Made by a program: the position numbers and the translations under genes. Shown one piece after another: positions 8,472 to 17,305 of a stretch of DNA of 64,000 bases. The stretch comes from CBIHON01 sp966211965. GTDB lineage: Bacteria; Pseudomonadota; Gammaproteobacteria; Burkholderiales; Burkholderiaceae_D. The stretch lies in the NCBI GenBank assembly GCA_966211965.1, contig CBIHON010000013.1, positions 50,650 through 114,649 on the forward strand, written 5' to 3'. The notes beneath the pieces were generated by a model. The model searched no databases and was not told the DNA's origin. It was given only the letters and a program-made list of their open reading frames with translations. Position 1 is the stretch's first letter. The number at the start of each line of letters is the position of its first letter.

Positions 8472-9074
8472 ATGAAGATCCTGCAAATCAACTCCAGTGC
8501 CCGCACAGAAGGTTCCCATTCCACCCGGCTGGCCAACGCTCTTGTCGAGCGCCTGCGCACTGCGGAACCGCAGGCAGAACTGACCATCCGCGACCTCGGC
8601 CGCACGCCGCACCCGATGCTCGATGAAGCGGCGCTGCAGGCCTTGTTCACTCCTGCCGGGCAACGCACGCCCGAACAAGCGGCACGGGTTGCACTGGACG
8701 ACGCGCTGATCGCCGAAATCCAGGCAGCCGACGTCGTGGTGTTCGGCGTACCGATGTATAACTTTGGTGTTCCTGCCCAATTGAAAAACTGGATCGATGC
8801 AATCTCGCGCGCCCAGGTGACTTTCCGCTACACCGCGACAGGTCCGGAAGGCCTGCTAAAGGGCAAGAAGGTGTATGTTGCGCTGACCCGAGGCGGCTTG
8901 TATCGCAACACGCCGAATGACACGCAGACGCCCTACTTGCGAACCTTCTTCGGTTTCCTCGGCATGGACGATGTGCAATTCGTGTATGCGGAAGGCTTGG
9001 CGATGGGGACGGAAGCGGAACAAAATGCGCTGGCCTCGGCCTACAGCCAGATTGAAGAAGCACTGCCGGCCTGA
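8472..9074 (+). CDS. azoR: FMN-dependent NADH:quinone/azo oxidoreductase
   Basis: A 200-residue flavodoxin-like oxidoreductase of the AzoR family, which uses NADH and FMN to reduce quinones and azo bonds in the cytoplasm. The FMN-phosphate loop NSSARTEGSHST follows strand one, and PMYNFGVPAQLKNWID is the hallmark segment that contacts the flavin. TRGG in the fourth strand region also fits. Length equals that of typical AzoR. It is first in a plus-strand operon with a pirin (31 bases on) and a DoxX-like protein, a set often seen in electrophile and quinone stress responses. Confidence 0.92.
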   Translation: MKILQINSSARTEGSHSTRLANALVERLRTAEPQAELTIRDLGRTPHPMLDEAALQALFTPAGQRTPEQAARVALDDALIAEIQAADVVVFGVPMYNFGVPAQLKNWIDAISRAQVTFRYTATGPEGLLKGKKVYVALTRGGLYRNTPNDTQTPYLRTFFGFLGMDDVQFVYAEGLAMGTEAEQNALASAYSQIEEALPA

Positions 9075-9105
9075 GCATCCGAATGACTGCAATAAGGAAT
9101 TCATC

Positions 9106-9987
9106 ATGACACTGAACACTGACGTCTTGGCGCTAAGGCCTGACCTGGTCACACGGCCGCGCACGGTGGAACAACTGGTGGCCGGACAAGCCACCTCCGA
9201 CGGCGCCGGCGTCAAGCTGACGCGCGTCTTGACCCAGGCTTTGCAACGCCGGCTCGACCCTTATCTGATGCTCGATGCATTCGGCACCGACAACCCGGAC
9301 GATTACATCGGCGGTTTCCCCGACCATCCGCACCGCGGCTTTGAAACGGTGACCTACATGTTGACCGGCCGCATGCGCCACCGTGACAGCGCCGGCCATG
9401 AAGGCCTGTTGCAACACGGCGGCGTGCAGTGGATGACGGCGGGACGAGGCGTGATCCACTCTGAATTGCCGGAACAGGTAGAAGGACGGATGGAAGGCTT
9501 TCAACTCTGGCTGAACCTGGCCGCGAAAGACAAAATGCGCTCGCCGTGGTATCGCGATATCCAAAGCGCAGAGATTCCGGAGTTCACCACGCCCGAGGGC
9601 GCAACAGTACGTGTGATCGCCGGCGCGAGCCATGGCATCGCGGGCGCAATGCAGCGCGAAACCACACAGCCGCTCTATCTCGACCTGCATCTCGCTTCGG
9701 GAACGCGCTTCGTCCAGGCGCTGGCGCCGGAATTCAACGCCTTTGTCTACGTCTACCGCGGCGCATTGCAGATCGGTGACCGGCAGGTACCGCAACAGCG
9801 CATGGCGATCTTGAAAAACGAGGGCGACGGCATCATGCTGCACGCGGATGCGCCGGCACGCGCACTGCTGATTGCGGGCCGTCCGCTCGGGGAGCCGATC
9901 GTGCAATATGGCCCATTCGTGATGAATACGCAGGCGGAGATCTTCCAGGCCATCAATGACTTCCAGCAGGGGCGGCTTGCCGAGTAA
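9106..9987 (+). CDS. pirin family protein
   Basis: A 293-residue bicupin of the pirin family. The first cupin has the metal-binding set PDHPHRGFETVTYML together with a later IHSE, giving the usual His-His-His-Glu ligands. The second cupin (about 165-275) is degenerate in metal ligands. The ATG at 9106 was chosen because it follows AATAAGGAATTC-type spacing with AAGGA upstream; the open frame extends further but only through azoR. Some pirins are quercetin 2,4-dioxygenases, others redox-sensitive cofactors. Here operon membership with azoR points to quinone or phenolic detoxification. Confidence 0.9.
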   Translation: MTLNTDVLALRPDLVTRPRTVEQLVAGQATSDGAGVKLTRVLTQALQRRLDPYLMLDAFGTDNPDDYIGGFPDHPHRGFETVTYMLTGRMRHRDSAGHEGLLQHGGVQWMTAGRGVIHSELPEQVEGRMEGFQLWLNLAAKDKMRSPWYRDIQSAEIPEFTTPEGATVRVIAGASHGIAGAMQRETTQPLYLDLHLASGTRFVQALAPEFNAFVYVYRGALQIGDRQVPQQRMAILKNEGDGIMLHADAPARALLIAGRPLGEPIVQYGPFVMNTQAEIFQAINDFQQGRLAE

Positions 9988-10044
9988 AGCGGCGCGATCT
10001 GATCAAGCGCATCAATCAACAACTTTCAAGAGGGAGCATGACTC

Positions 10045-10452
10045 ATGAACGCATTACATCGTTATGGCCCATTGGCCGGCCGCATCCTGATTGCGCTGAT
10101 TTTCATCTTGTCGGGTTTTTCAAAAATCGGCGGCTTCGACGGCACGGCAGGCTACATTGCCAGCAAGGGCCTGCCTTTGCCGCAGCTCGCCGCCGTCGGC
10201 GCGATCATCGTCGAGCTGGGCGGCGGCATCCTGCTGGTGCTCGGATTGAAGGCGCGCTGGGCCGCAGCGGCAATGTTGGTGTTTACGGCACTGGCCGCAT
10301 TCCTGTTCCATAATTTTTGGGCCATGCCGCCGGACCAGGCGCAAAACCAGATGATCCATTTCATGAAGAACATTTCAATGATCGGCGGTTTGCTGTATGT
10401 GGTGATCCATGGCAGCGGTCCGCTCAGCCTGGAACGGACCACCCCCGAATAA
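10045..10452 (+). CDS. DoxX-family membrane protein
   Basis: A 135-residue integral membrane protein with four hydrophobic segments (about 8-25, 45-68, 73-95, 105-125). It is of the DoxX/YphA type, whose members accompany oxidoreductases and may form quinone-linked or thiol-stress complexes. It is the last gene of the azoR-pirin-doxX operon, 57 bases after the pirin stop. AGGGAG upstream serves as ribosome site. Exact activity is unknown. Confidence 0.85.
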   Translation: MNALHRYGPLAGRILIALIFILSGFSKIGGFDGTAGYIASKGLPLPQLAAVGAIIVELGGGILLVLGLKARWAAAAMLVFTALAAFLFHNFWAMPPDQAQNQMIHFMKNISMIGGLLYVVIHGSGPLSLERTTPE

Positions 10453-10613
10453 GGCGCCGCCTGTCCATCGATTGAATTGATCGGCAGGCCGACATCACCG
10501 TCCCGTCGATCGCCCAAGTTCAATGCGCCGATACCAAGATCGACTGCCCCAGACCCTTCTCTAAAGTTTTTCAAAAAAAATTTAACCCCGCTGCCGGCAC
10601 CTCTTCGTTTAAT

Positions 10614-10628
10614 GAGATGTGACATCTC
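10614..10628. promoter_or_regulatory. 7-bp perfect dyad just upstream of the leader ORF
   Basis: GAGATGT and ACATCTC flank a single central G. The dyad ends eight bases before the GGAGG ribosome site of the small ORF at 10646, so it could be an operator or an RNA hairpin that affects translation of the macroglobulin gene pair. Confidence 0.4.
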
Positions 10629-10645
10629 AATTAACGGAGGAAAAC

Positions 10646-10819
10646 GTGAACCAACGGATTGCAGCACCCCTCGCCCGGCTGTCGAGCGGCATGGCATCGA
10701 TGGCCGGCGCAGGGCGGCCCGGCTCGCCCGGCGGGATCAATCAGAATAGCGGCGAGCGCTCGAACATCGAGCGTCATCAAAAGGCCGTCCGGACTTGCCT
10801 TGGGGGTGGACGGCCATGA
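10646..10819 (+). CDS. small 57-codon ORF coupled to the macroglobulin gene
   Basis: A GTG-initiated frame preceded by an excellent GGAGG five bases upstream. Its TGA overlaps the ATG of the alpha-2-macroglobulin-like gene as ATGA. This geometry strongly suggests translation and coupling. The peptide (begins VNQRIAAPLARLSSG, ends LGGGRP) is basic, Gly/Ser-rich, has no membrane segment and resembles nothing I know. It could be a leader peptide that sets translation of the downstream lipoprotein, or a small protein of its own. Confidence 0.5.
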   Translation: MNQRIAAPLARLSSGMASMAGAGRPGSPGGINQNSGERSNIERHQKAVRTCLGGGRP

Positions 10820-13800
10820 AACAGCCCAGCATCATTCTCCTCGCCCTATTCGCCGGTGCCTGCCATTCCGGCTTCCTGCCGGAACAGGCAGCCAAAAATC
10901 CGCTGCACCCTCAAGAACAAGCAACCCTCGTCGTACCGGAACCGGATGCCAATGCCGGTTCGTCCGGCAGCAGCGAGAGCGGCGGCGACAGCGCGCAAGC
11001 GCCGGTGAAAAAAACGGTCCTGCCGCCAGTGCCTGCGGAACCCGCCCCCGCCCCTTCGCCACGCGACGATACGGTGCGCAGCAAGGAACTGCCAAAGCTT
11101 ATCTCCAGCCATTTCGACGGCAACGTCGGCCGCCGTCTGTACATCCAGATCGACAAGCCGCTCTACAAGCCCGGCGAAACCATCTGGTTCAAAACCTGGG
11201 ATCTGAAGGCACGCTCGTTCGCCGGCGCCGACATCGGCCAGACCATGGTCGAATTGATATCGCCGAAGGGCGCGACGGTACTCAAGAAGAGGCTGCGCGT
11301 CACCGGCGGAGGCGCAAGCAACGACTTCGAGCTTCCCTCCGAAGTGCAAGGCGGCGAATACACCCTGCGCGCCATCGCCGGCGACGGCCAGCAAGCCGAG
11401 CGCACCGTCATCGTGTCGGCCTATGAAGCGCCGCGCATGAAGAAAAAACTTGAATTCGTGAAGAAGGCGTACGGCGCCGGCGACCATGTCAGCGCCACCG
11501 TCGAGCTGAAACGTCCAACCGGCGAGGCGCTAGGCAGCAAGACATTGACCGCCATGATCACCGTCGACGGCGTCGAACTGCCGCGCGTAAAAGCCGTCAC
11601 CAACGCCGATGGCGGTGCACTCGTGAAATTCGATTTGCCGGCCGCCATCGAGTCCGGCAATGGCTTGCTGACGATCCTGATAGAAGACGGCGGCATCACC
11701 GAGTCGATTTCCAGATCGATCCCGATCGTACAAAAGAAACTCTCGCTTGCCTTCTTCCCGGAAGGCGGCAAGATGGTCGCAGGCTTGCCGGCGCGCCTCT
11801 ATTTCGAAGCCAAAACCATGCTGGGCAAACCGGCCGACCTCGAGGGCCGGCTGGTAGACGATCTCGGCAATGCGGTCGCCAAATTCAGCACCTATAAAAA
11901 CGGCTTGGGCCGCATCGAGTTCACGCCCGCCACCGGACGCAGCTACAAGGCCGAGATCAGCCGTCCCAGCAGCGTGACGGAAAAATACGCACTGCCGCTG
12001 GCCGAGGAAAAAGGCTGCGTGCTGCGCAGCTATGACGATTTCGACGGCCAGGAGAAAGCGCTGCGGGTCGGCGTGCAATGCAGCGAAAAGCAAAAGGTCG
12101 TGGTCGCCGCAACAGTGCGCGAGAATGTGCTGGACGTCGGCAGCATCGAGGCCGGCAGCGACGCGTCTGCGGTGATCTACCTGAGTGCGAAAGACCCGGC
12201 AATCCAACGCGCCGCCGGCGTCGCCCGCGTTACCGTCTTCGACCGGGATTTGAACCCCTTGGCCGAACGCCTGGTGTTCCGCAACCGCCGCGCGCGGCTG
12301 GACGTGAAGGTCGAGCACGACAAGAAAACCTATGCGCCGCGCGGCCAGGTTGCGCTCACGCTCACCACCAGGGACGCAGCGGGAAAAGCGGTGCCCGCCG
12401 AACTGGCGTTATCGGTGGTGGATGACACCGTGATCTCCTTCGCCGACGACAAGAGCGGCCATCTGCTGTCGAAACTGCTGCTGGAGTCGGAGTTGCCAGG
12501 CAAGATCGAGGAACCCAATTTCTACACCGACCTCACCGAATCAAAGAGCGCGCTGGCGCTGGACTTGCTGATGGGCGCGCGCGGCTACCGGCGCTTCGAC
12601 TGGCAACCGGTACTGCGGCCGCAGCCGGTTCCCAGCGCAAGCATCGCAGCCGTCGGCATGGTCGATGCAGGCCGGCCGGCGGCAGCGGCGCGGCGTCTTC
12701 TGGAAAAGCGCGAGATGCCGCCGCCTGCTCCAATGGCCGTACCCGCTCCCGCACCCGCGGCGGCGGCGCCGATGAAGCCGCAGGCGATTGCCGCCGGTCC
12801 GGCACCGCTCGCCGATTTCAGGCAAATCGCCCCACGGCGCGAAGCTGCGCAAGGCCGCATTGCTGCAGGAAATGTCGCGCCGGCCGAGGCCGCCGCTGCG
12901 GCGACGCCACGCGGGATTGCCGTGAACGAAATCGCCGCCGACAAGGACTTTGCAGCCGCAGCCGGGAAGATGAAGACGCCGCTGGCCCGGGAGCATGGCT
13001 GGGCGCCGGTTCGCGTGTTTCCTGTGCCTGCCTTTGACGCCGCTTATGCCGGGCCGCGCGACGACTATCGAGAGACCGTGTTCTGGGCGCCCTCGGTGCA
13101 GACCGACAGCAAGGGCAAGGCGAGCGTGAAGTTCGTACTGTCGGACGCCGTGACTTCTTTCCGCGTGTTCTCCGAAGGCGTGGGCGGCGGTGCGATCGGG
13201 CGTGACGAAACTGTTTTCAAGTCGTCGCTGCCGTTCTCGCTATCCGCCAAGCTGCCGCTCGAAGTCTCGGCCGGCGATCAGCCGCTGATTCCGGTCACGC
13301 TCACCAACGATGGCGAACAGGCGCTGGACGTCGCGCTCGATGCCGACTTCGGCGCATTGATGCGGACTTCCGGAGATGCCGGCAAAGGCGGTGCGCTTGC
13401 GGCCAGCCGGCGCAAGAGCTGGTTCTTCCCGCTCGAAGTGACCGGCGCGCGCGGCCAGTCGCAGGTAAGGCTGGCGGCCTCGGCCGGCGGCCTGAAGGAT
13501 GAAGTGCTGCGCGGCATTCCCGTTGTGGCGCCCGGCTTTCCGCAATTGTTCGAAAAATCGGGCCAGATCAAGGGCCAGGCGACGAATGAAATCGATCTCG
13601 GCAAAGCCAGCAAGGGCAGCGTACAGGCGACGGTGAAAATTTATCCTTCGCCCCTGTCGAGCATGATATCCGGCCTGGAAGGCATGCTGCGCGAGCCGAA
13701 TGGCTGCTTTGAGCAGACCTCGTCCACCAACTACCCCAACGTGATGATCATGCAATACATGAAGCAGCACGAGGTGGCCGATCCGGCGCTCCTGGAGCGC

Positions 13801-15132
13801 ACCGGCAAGCTGCTCGACAACGGCTACAAAAAGCTGGCCGGCTTCGAGGCGCCGAAGAAAGGCTACGAATGGTTCGGCGGCGATCCCGGTCACGAGGCGC
13901 TCACCGCATACGGCTTGCTGGAGTTCGCCGACATGAAAGACGTGTACGGCGCGGTCGATGGCGCCATGCTGGCGCGCACCGGCGCATGGCTCAAGTCGCG
14001 CCGCGACGGCGATGGCGGCTATCGACGCGATGCCAAGGCGCTTGACTCTTTCGGCCGCGCCGCGCCGGAAGTGACCGATGCCTACATCACCTGGGCGCTG
14101 GTGTCGGCCGGCGAAACCGGGCTCGACAAGGAAATCGCGAAGTCGATGAAACTTGCCGAGACCACTCAGGACGCCTATCAACTGGCGTTGGCCGCCGGCA
14201 CCCTGCTGGAGCGGGGAGCACGCACTTCGGCGCAGACGAAAGCCGGGCTTGCGGCAGCGGCAAAGCTGGCAAAAATGCAATCCGCCACAGGCGCCTGGAC
14301 CAATGCCGATCATTCGATCACCCGCAGCGGCGGCGTCAACTTGCAGATCGAAACCACCTCGCTCGCGATATTGGCCCTGCTCAAAGCTGATGGCTACCTG
14401 GAACAGGCGCGCAAAGGCATCGCCTGGCTGCAAAACAATCGCAGCGGCTTCGGCCAATGGAGTGCGACCCAGGCCACGGTGCTTGCACTGAAGGCGATGA
14501 TTGCCTTCGACGACGCCACCCGCGTGGCGCCGGCAGCCGGTGCGGTGAGCTTGCTGATCGACGGCGTGGCGGTGCGCGAGCAGGCCTATGAAGCAGGCCG
14601 GCGCGAACCCATCGTATTCACCGACTTCGACGACAAGCTCACTGCCGGCAAACACAGTATCACGCTCAAATCGAAGAGCGGCGAGCCGCTGCCCTACTCC
14701 ATCGCTGTCGAGTACCGCACTACCGAGCCGGCCTCTTCCGCCTCGGCGGTCGTGAAGCTGGACGCCACACTCGCCAAAACGGATTTGAAAATGGGCGAAA
14801 CCGTGCGGCTCGATGCGGTCATCAGCAACCGGACCCAGAACGGTCAACCGATGACGCTGGCACGTCTCGGCTTGCCGGGCGGCCTGAGTTTCCAGAACTG
14901 GCAGCTCAAGGAGTTGCGCGAAAAGGGCCAGATCGCCTTCTTCGAAACCAGGGCGCGCGAAGTGATTCTCTACTTCCGCGACCTCAAGCCCGGCGAGGTG
15001 AAAAAGCTTGCGATCGACCTGGTGGCGACGGTGCCGGGTAGCTACACCGGCCCCGCCTCATCGGCCTACCTGTACTACAACGACAGCGACAAGAGCTGGG
15101 CCGCGCCGCTAGCGGTCAAGATCGCGCCGTGA
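10816..15132 (+). CDS. alpha-2-macroglobulin-like lipoprotein with thioester motif
   Basis: A 1438-residue bacterial alpha-2-macroglobulin homologue, expected to trap proteases in the periplasm. Residues 1-16 form a lipoprotein signal with lipobox LFAGAC (C16). An MG2-type domain begins near residue 100 (RLYIQIDKPLYKPGETIWF), followed by further MG domains, a Pro/Ala-rich bait-like segment (about 590-720) and the A2M domain with VFWAPSVQTDSKGKASVKF. The thioester is C964-F-E-Q967 in NGCFEQTSSTNYPN, followed by the helical thioester domain and a receptor-like C-terminus. No penicillin-binding protein 1C gene, the frequent partner, is adjacent. Instead an ECF sigma factor and membrane partner follow. 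The ATG overlaps the small upstream ORF. Confidence 0.88.
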   Translation: MKQPSIILLALFAGACHSGFLPEQAAKNPLHPQEQATLVVPEPDANAGSSGSSESGGDSAQAPVKKTVLPPVPAEPAPAPSPRDDTVRSKELPKLISSHFDGNVGRRLYIQIDKPLYKPGETIWFKTWDLKARSFAGADIGQTMVELISPKGATVLKKRLRVTGGGASNDFELPSEVQGGEYTLRAIAGDGQQAERTVIVSAYEAPRMKKKLEFVKKAYGAGDHVSATVELKRPTGEALGSKTLTAMITVDGVELPRVKAVTNADGGALVKFDLPAAIESGNGLLTILIEDGGITESISRSIPIVQKKLSLAFFPEGGKMVAGLPARLYFEAKTMLGKPADLEGRLVDDLGNAVAKFSTYKNGLGRIEFTPATGRSYKAEISRPSSVTEKYALPLAEEKGCVLRSYDDFDGQEKALRVGVQCSEKQKVVVAATVRENVLDVGSIEAGSDASAVIYLSAKDPAIQRAAGVARVTVFDRDLNPLAERLVFRNRRARLDVKVEHDKKTYAPRGQVALTLTTRDAAGKAVPAELALSVVDDTVISFADDKSGHLLSKLLLESELPGKIEEPNFYTDLTESKSALALDLLMGARGYRRFDWQPVLRPQPVPSASIAAVGMVDAGRPAAAARRLLEKREMPPPAPMAVPAPAPAAAAPMKPQAIAAGPAPLADFRQIAPRREAAQGRIAAGNVAPAEAAAAATPRGIAVNEIAADKDFAAAAGKMKTPLAREHGWAPVRVFPVPAFDAAYAGPRDDYRETVFWAPSVQTDSKGKASVKFVLSDAVTSFRVFSEGVGGGAIGRDETVFKSSLPFSLSAKLPLEVSAGDQPLIPVTLTNDGEQALDVALDADFGALMRTSGDAGKGGALAASRRKSWFFPLEVTGARGQSQVRLAASAGGLKDEVLRGIPVVAPGFPQLFEKSGQIKGQATNEIDLGKASKGSVQATVKIYPSPLSSMISGLEGMLREPNGCFEQTSSTNYPNVMIMQYMKQHEVADPALLERTGKLLDNGYKKLAGFEAPKKGYEWFGGDPGHEALTAYGLLEFADMKDVYGAVDGAMLARTGAWLKSRRDGDGGYRRDAKALDSFGRAAPEVTDAYITWALVSAGETGLDKEIAKSMKLAETTQDAYQLALAAGTLLERGARTSAQTKAGLAAAAKLAKMQSATGAWTNADHSITRSGGVNLQIETTSLAILALLKADGYLEQARKGIAWLQNNRSGFGQWSATQATVLALKAMIAFDDATRVAPAAGAVSLLIDGVAVREQAYEAGRREPIVFTDFDDKLTAGKHSITLKSKSGEPLPYSIAVEYRTTEPASSASAVVKLDATLAKTDLKMGETVRLDAVISNRTQNGQPMTLARLGLPGGLSFQNWQLKELREKGQIAFFETRAREVILYFRDLKPGEVKKLAIDLVATVPGSYTGPASSAYLYYNDSDKSWAAPLAVKIAP

Positions 15133-15297
15133 GGCATTGGTAAGGCGGGTGCAACCCGCGCCGGTTACGGCGATTGCGATCGTTGTACCGCGCGGGTTGC
15201 ATCCGCCCCAAATCGTGCAACTGCATGGGTTGCGGAATTCCTGAGACGGGCTTTGGCCTGCCTCCACACAATCAAGGTTTAGCAAGCCAAGCGCAGG

Positions 15298-15325
15298 TTG
15301 CCGGCAGGCGATTCTCCGTTACACT
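15298..15325 (+). promoter_or_regulatory. sigma70-like promoter of the ECF sigma gene
   Basis: TTGCCG (15298-15303) and TACACT (15320-15325) are separated by 16 bases. Transcription would start about seven bases later, at or beside the ATG at 15333, implying a very short or absent 5' leader. No ribosome site is visible before that ATG, which agrees. Confidence 0.4.
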
Positions 15326-15332
15326 ACCGGCC

Positions 15333-15929
15333 ATGATTGCCCAACTCTCCGACGAAGCATTGATGCTCAGCTACTGCAATGGCGACCTGCTCGCTTTCAA
15401 GGAGTTGTATCGGCGGCATAGCGTCGGCTTGTACCGGTTTATCGCGTGGCGCTCGCCGCGCAAGGAATGGGTTGATGAAATCGTCCAGGATAGCTGGGCG
15501 GCACTGCACGCGGCGCGCGTGCGATACCAGCCGGCCGCGGGATTCCGAACCTATCTGTACCAGATCGCGCGCAATCGTTTGATCGATCTGCTTCGGCGGA
15601 AGGAGGCAAAATCCTCCGGCGAATCCGGACATGATGGCGAAGCGGAGGCGCAATACGATCGAGCGGCCGATGCCGGACAAGAAATATCATCCCCGGAGGC
15701 CGCATTAGAAAAGAAGCAGCAAATCGATTGCTTGCATGCGGCAATTCGCCTCTTGCCGAACGATCAAAAAGAAGCGCTGGTCTTACAGCAATTCAACGGC
15801 ATGAGCCTGGAGGAAATTGCCAAGGTCACCGAAGTGCCGGTGGAAACCGTCAAAAGCAGATTGCGCTATGCGATGCAAAAATTGCGCTCGCAACTTCAGG
15901 GGCTGGCAGCTGAGGGTGAGGTAGCATGA
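15333..15929 (+). CDS. ECF-type RNA polymerase sigma factor
   Basis: A 198-residue sigma70-family protein with region 2 (about 10-80, AFKELYRRHSVGLYRFIAWRSP, then DEIVQDSWAALH and TYLYQIARNRLIDLLRR) and region 4 (about 135-190, LPNDQKEALVLQQFNGMSLEEIA and ETVKSRLRYAMQKLR). I take the ATG at 15333, where homology begins. An upstream extension of the frame to 15174 looks non-coding. The stop overlaps the start of the next gene as ATGA, the usual sigma/anti-sigma coupling. It probably responds to envelope stress and may control the macroglobulin gene. Confidence 0.9.
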   Translation: MIAQLSDEALMLSYCNGDLLAFKELYRRHSVGLYRFIAWRSPRKEWVDEIVQDSWAALHAARVRYQPAAGFRTYLYQIARNRLIDLLRRKEAKSSGESGHDGEAEAQYDRAADAGQEISSPEAALEKKQQIDCLHAAIRLLPNDQKEALVLQQFNGMSLEEIAKVTEVPVETVKSRLRYAMQKLRSQLQGLAAEGEVA

Positions 15930-17107
15930 GTTCCAAGGATATCAACGACGTGCACGACGCCGAATTCGAAGCCTTCCTGCAAGGCAAGGGCGAGCTGGCA
16001 AACCTGCTGCATGCCATCCCGCAGCCGACGCCTTCGGCCGAACTGGACGCGGCCGTTCTGGCCGGGGCAGAGGCAGCGTTGACGCATCGGACGGCGCCAC
16101 TTGCCGCCGCCGCAAACGACCCGGTCATCCCATCGGCGCAACGGATGGCGCCGCGCTTTCCATCGCGCTGGAAAGTGCCCTTGGGCTTGGCCGCCAGCGT
16201 GCTGCTGGCAATCCCTTTGCTGATGCTGAAGAGCCGCGAGCAGGCGAACGACGCGGCAAAGATCGTTGCCGCTGCTCCCGCCAGCCCGGCACCTGCCGCC
16301 CTCTCTCCGGAAAACCTGCCGGCGGAGGCGCGCGCCAAACAGGCCGGCAAGGATGCGGATTACTCTCAACTGGCCAAAGCCGAGGCAACCATGCCCGTCC
16401 AGCCGAAATGGCGTGCGGCACCGGCGCCTCCTACGGCTGCCGGCAAGATCGCCCCTTCCGCCACGGCCCATCCAGACCCAAAAAGCGAGAACACACTTCC
16501 CCCATTGGCGCGTGCCGGCACTCCTGACGCCAAAGCTGAGCCGATCATCGTTGCGCAAGGCCCCGTCTCGGAGCCCATACCATCCACCACCGCAGCAGCG
16601 TCTGCTGCAGTGCAAGAGCGCGTTTTCTCAACGCCGCCCACCGCGCCGATACGCCCAGCGGAATCAGCGGATACAGCAACCGGCGATAAATCTGCAGAAA
16701 TATTGGCGCAAGCCGATAACCCGGAAGCTAAAGCCAAACGCAGTGCGGCGCCGCAAGCACGTTCCTATTCGGCTGCGCCCGCTCTCGCCGCCGCGCCGGT
16801 CGTCGCAGCGGCGCCCTTGCCCGCCCCTGCTGTCGCAGCAGCGCCCTCGCCAATGGCAGCTTCCGGTATCGTCGATGCAGGCTCGGTCGGCGCAAAGCCT
16901 CCCGCGCCGCCGGCAAAAACGGCGGCGCAATCAAACGGCAGCGCATCGGCGGAACCAGCCAAGACATGGCTGCTGCGGATCGAAAAACTGATCAAGGCGG
17001 ATCGGCGCCAGGAAGCATTGGATGAATGGGAAAAATTCCGGCGGGCGTATCCGGATTACCCGGCGCAAAAGTCCCTGCTCAAACAGATGGAAACCTTGAA
17101 GCAGTGA
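15926..17107 (+). CDS. membrane-anchored putative anti-sigma partner, Ala/Pro-rich
   Basis: A 393-residue single-pass membrane protein coupled to the ECF sigma gene. Residues 1-80 would be cytoplasmic, a hydrophobic segment spans about 83-101, and the remainder is a long low-complexity Ala/Pro region ending in a short helical repeat-like tail (KLIKADRRQEALDEWEKFRRAYPDYP). The zinc-binding H-x3-C-x2-C motif of many anti-sigma factors is absent. The anti-sigma role is inferred from gene order, overlap and topology, not from recognisable sequence. Confidence 0.7.
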   Translation: MSSKDINDVHDAEFEAFLQGKGELANLLHAIPQPTPSAELDAAVLAGAEAALTHRTAPLAAAANDPVIPSAQRMAPRFPSRWKVPLGLAASVLLAIPLLMLKSREQANDAAKIVAAAPASPAPAALSPENLPAEARAKQAGKDADYSQLAKAEATMPVQPKWRAAPAPPTAAGKIAPSATAHPDPKSENTLPPLARAGTPDAKAEPIIVAQGPVSEPIPSTTAAASAAVQERVFSTPPTAPIRPAESADTATGDKSAEILAQADNPEAKAKRSAAPQARSYSAAPALAAAPVVAAAPLPAPAVAAAPSPMAASGIVDAGSVGAKPPAPPAKTAAQSNGSASAEPAKTWLLRIEKLIKADRRQEALDEWEKFRRAYPDYPAQKSLLKQMETLKQ

Positions 17108-17268
17108 CTCACAGGCCGCGCGACCGCCCGCCTCACATTACGCGCATGTCATTACCTCCGAAGAAGTGATCGTCGCCGTCCGTACGCCGTTTTTTATCGC
17201 ATCCCCGCCGACGGCCAGCACATTGGGTTGATTGAAACAGCATCATCCTGCCGGCCATTATCTGCATG

Positions 17269-17305
17269 GTGATGGCGCTTTAACAGCCTGTTAAGGCGCC
17301 ATCAC
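17269..17305. terminator. large palindrome between convergent genes
   Basis: Arms of 18 bases (17269-17286 and 17288-17305) pair with one mismatch around a single base. The right arm overlaps the stop codon of the minus-strand gene at 17291. Lying between two convergent genes, it is probably a bidirectional transcription end or RNA-protecting hairpin, although no T-run follows. Confidence 0.45.

Noticed and set aside
13240..14847. 535-codon minus-strand frame inside the macroglobulin gene
   Set aside because: Typical antisense frame of high-GC coding DNA; the sense strand has the thioester and MG motifs.
15174..15332. Upstream extension of the ECF sigma factor
   Set aside because: Sigma homology begins at the ATG at 15333 and a promoter lies inside the extension.
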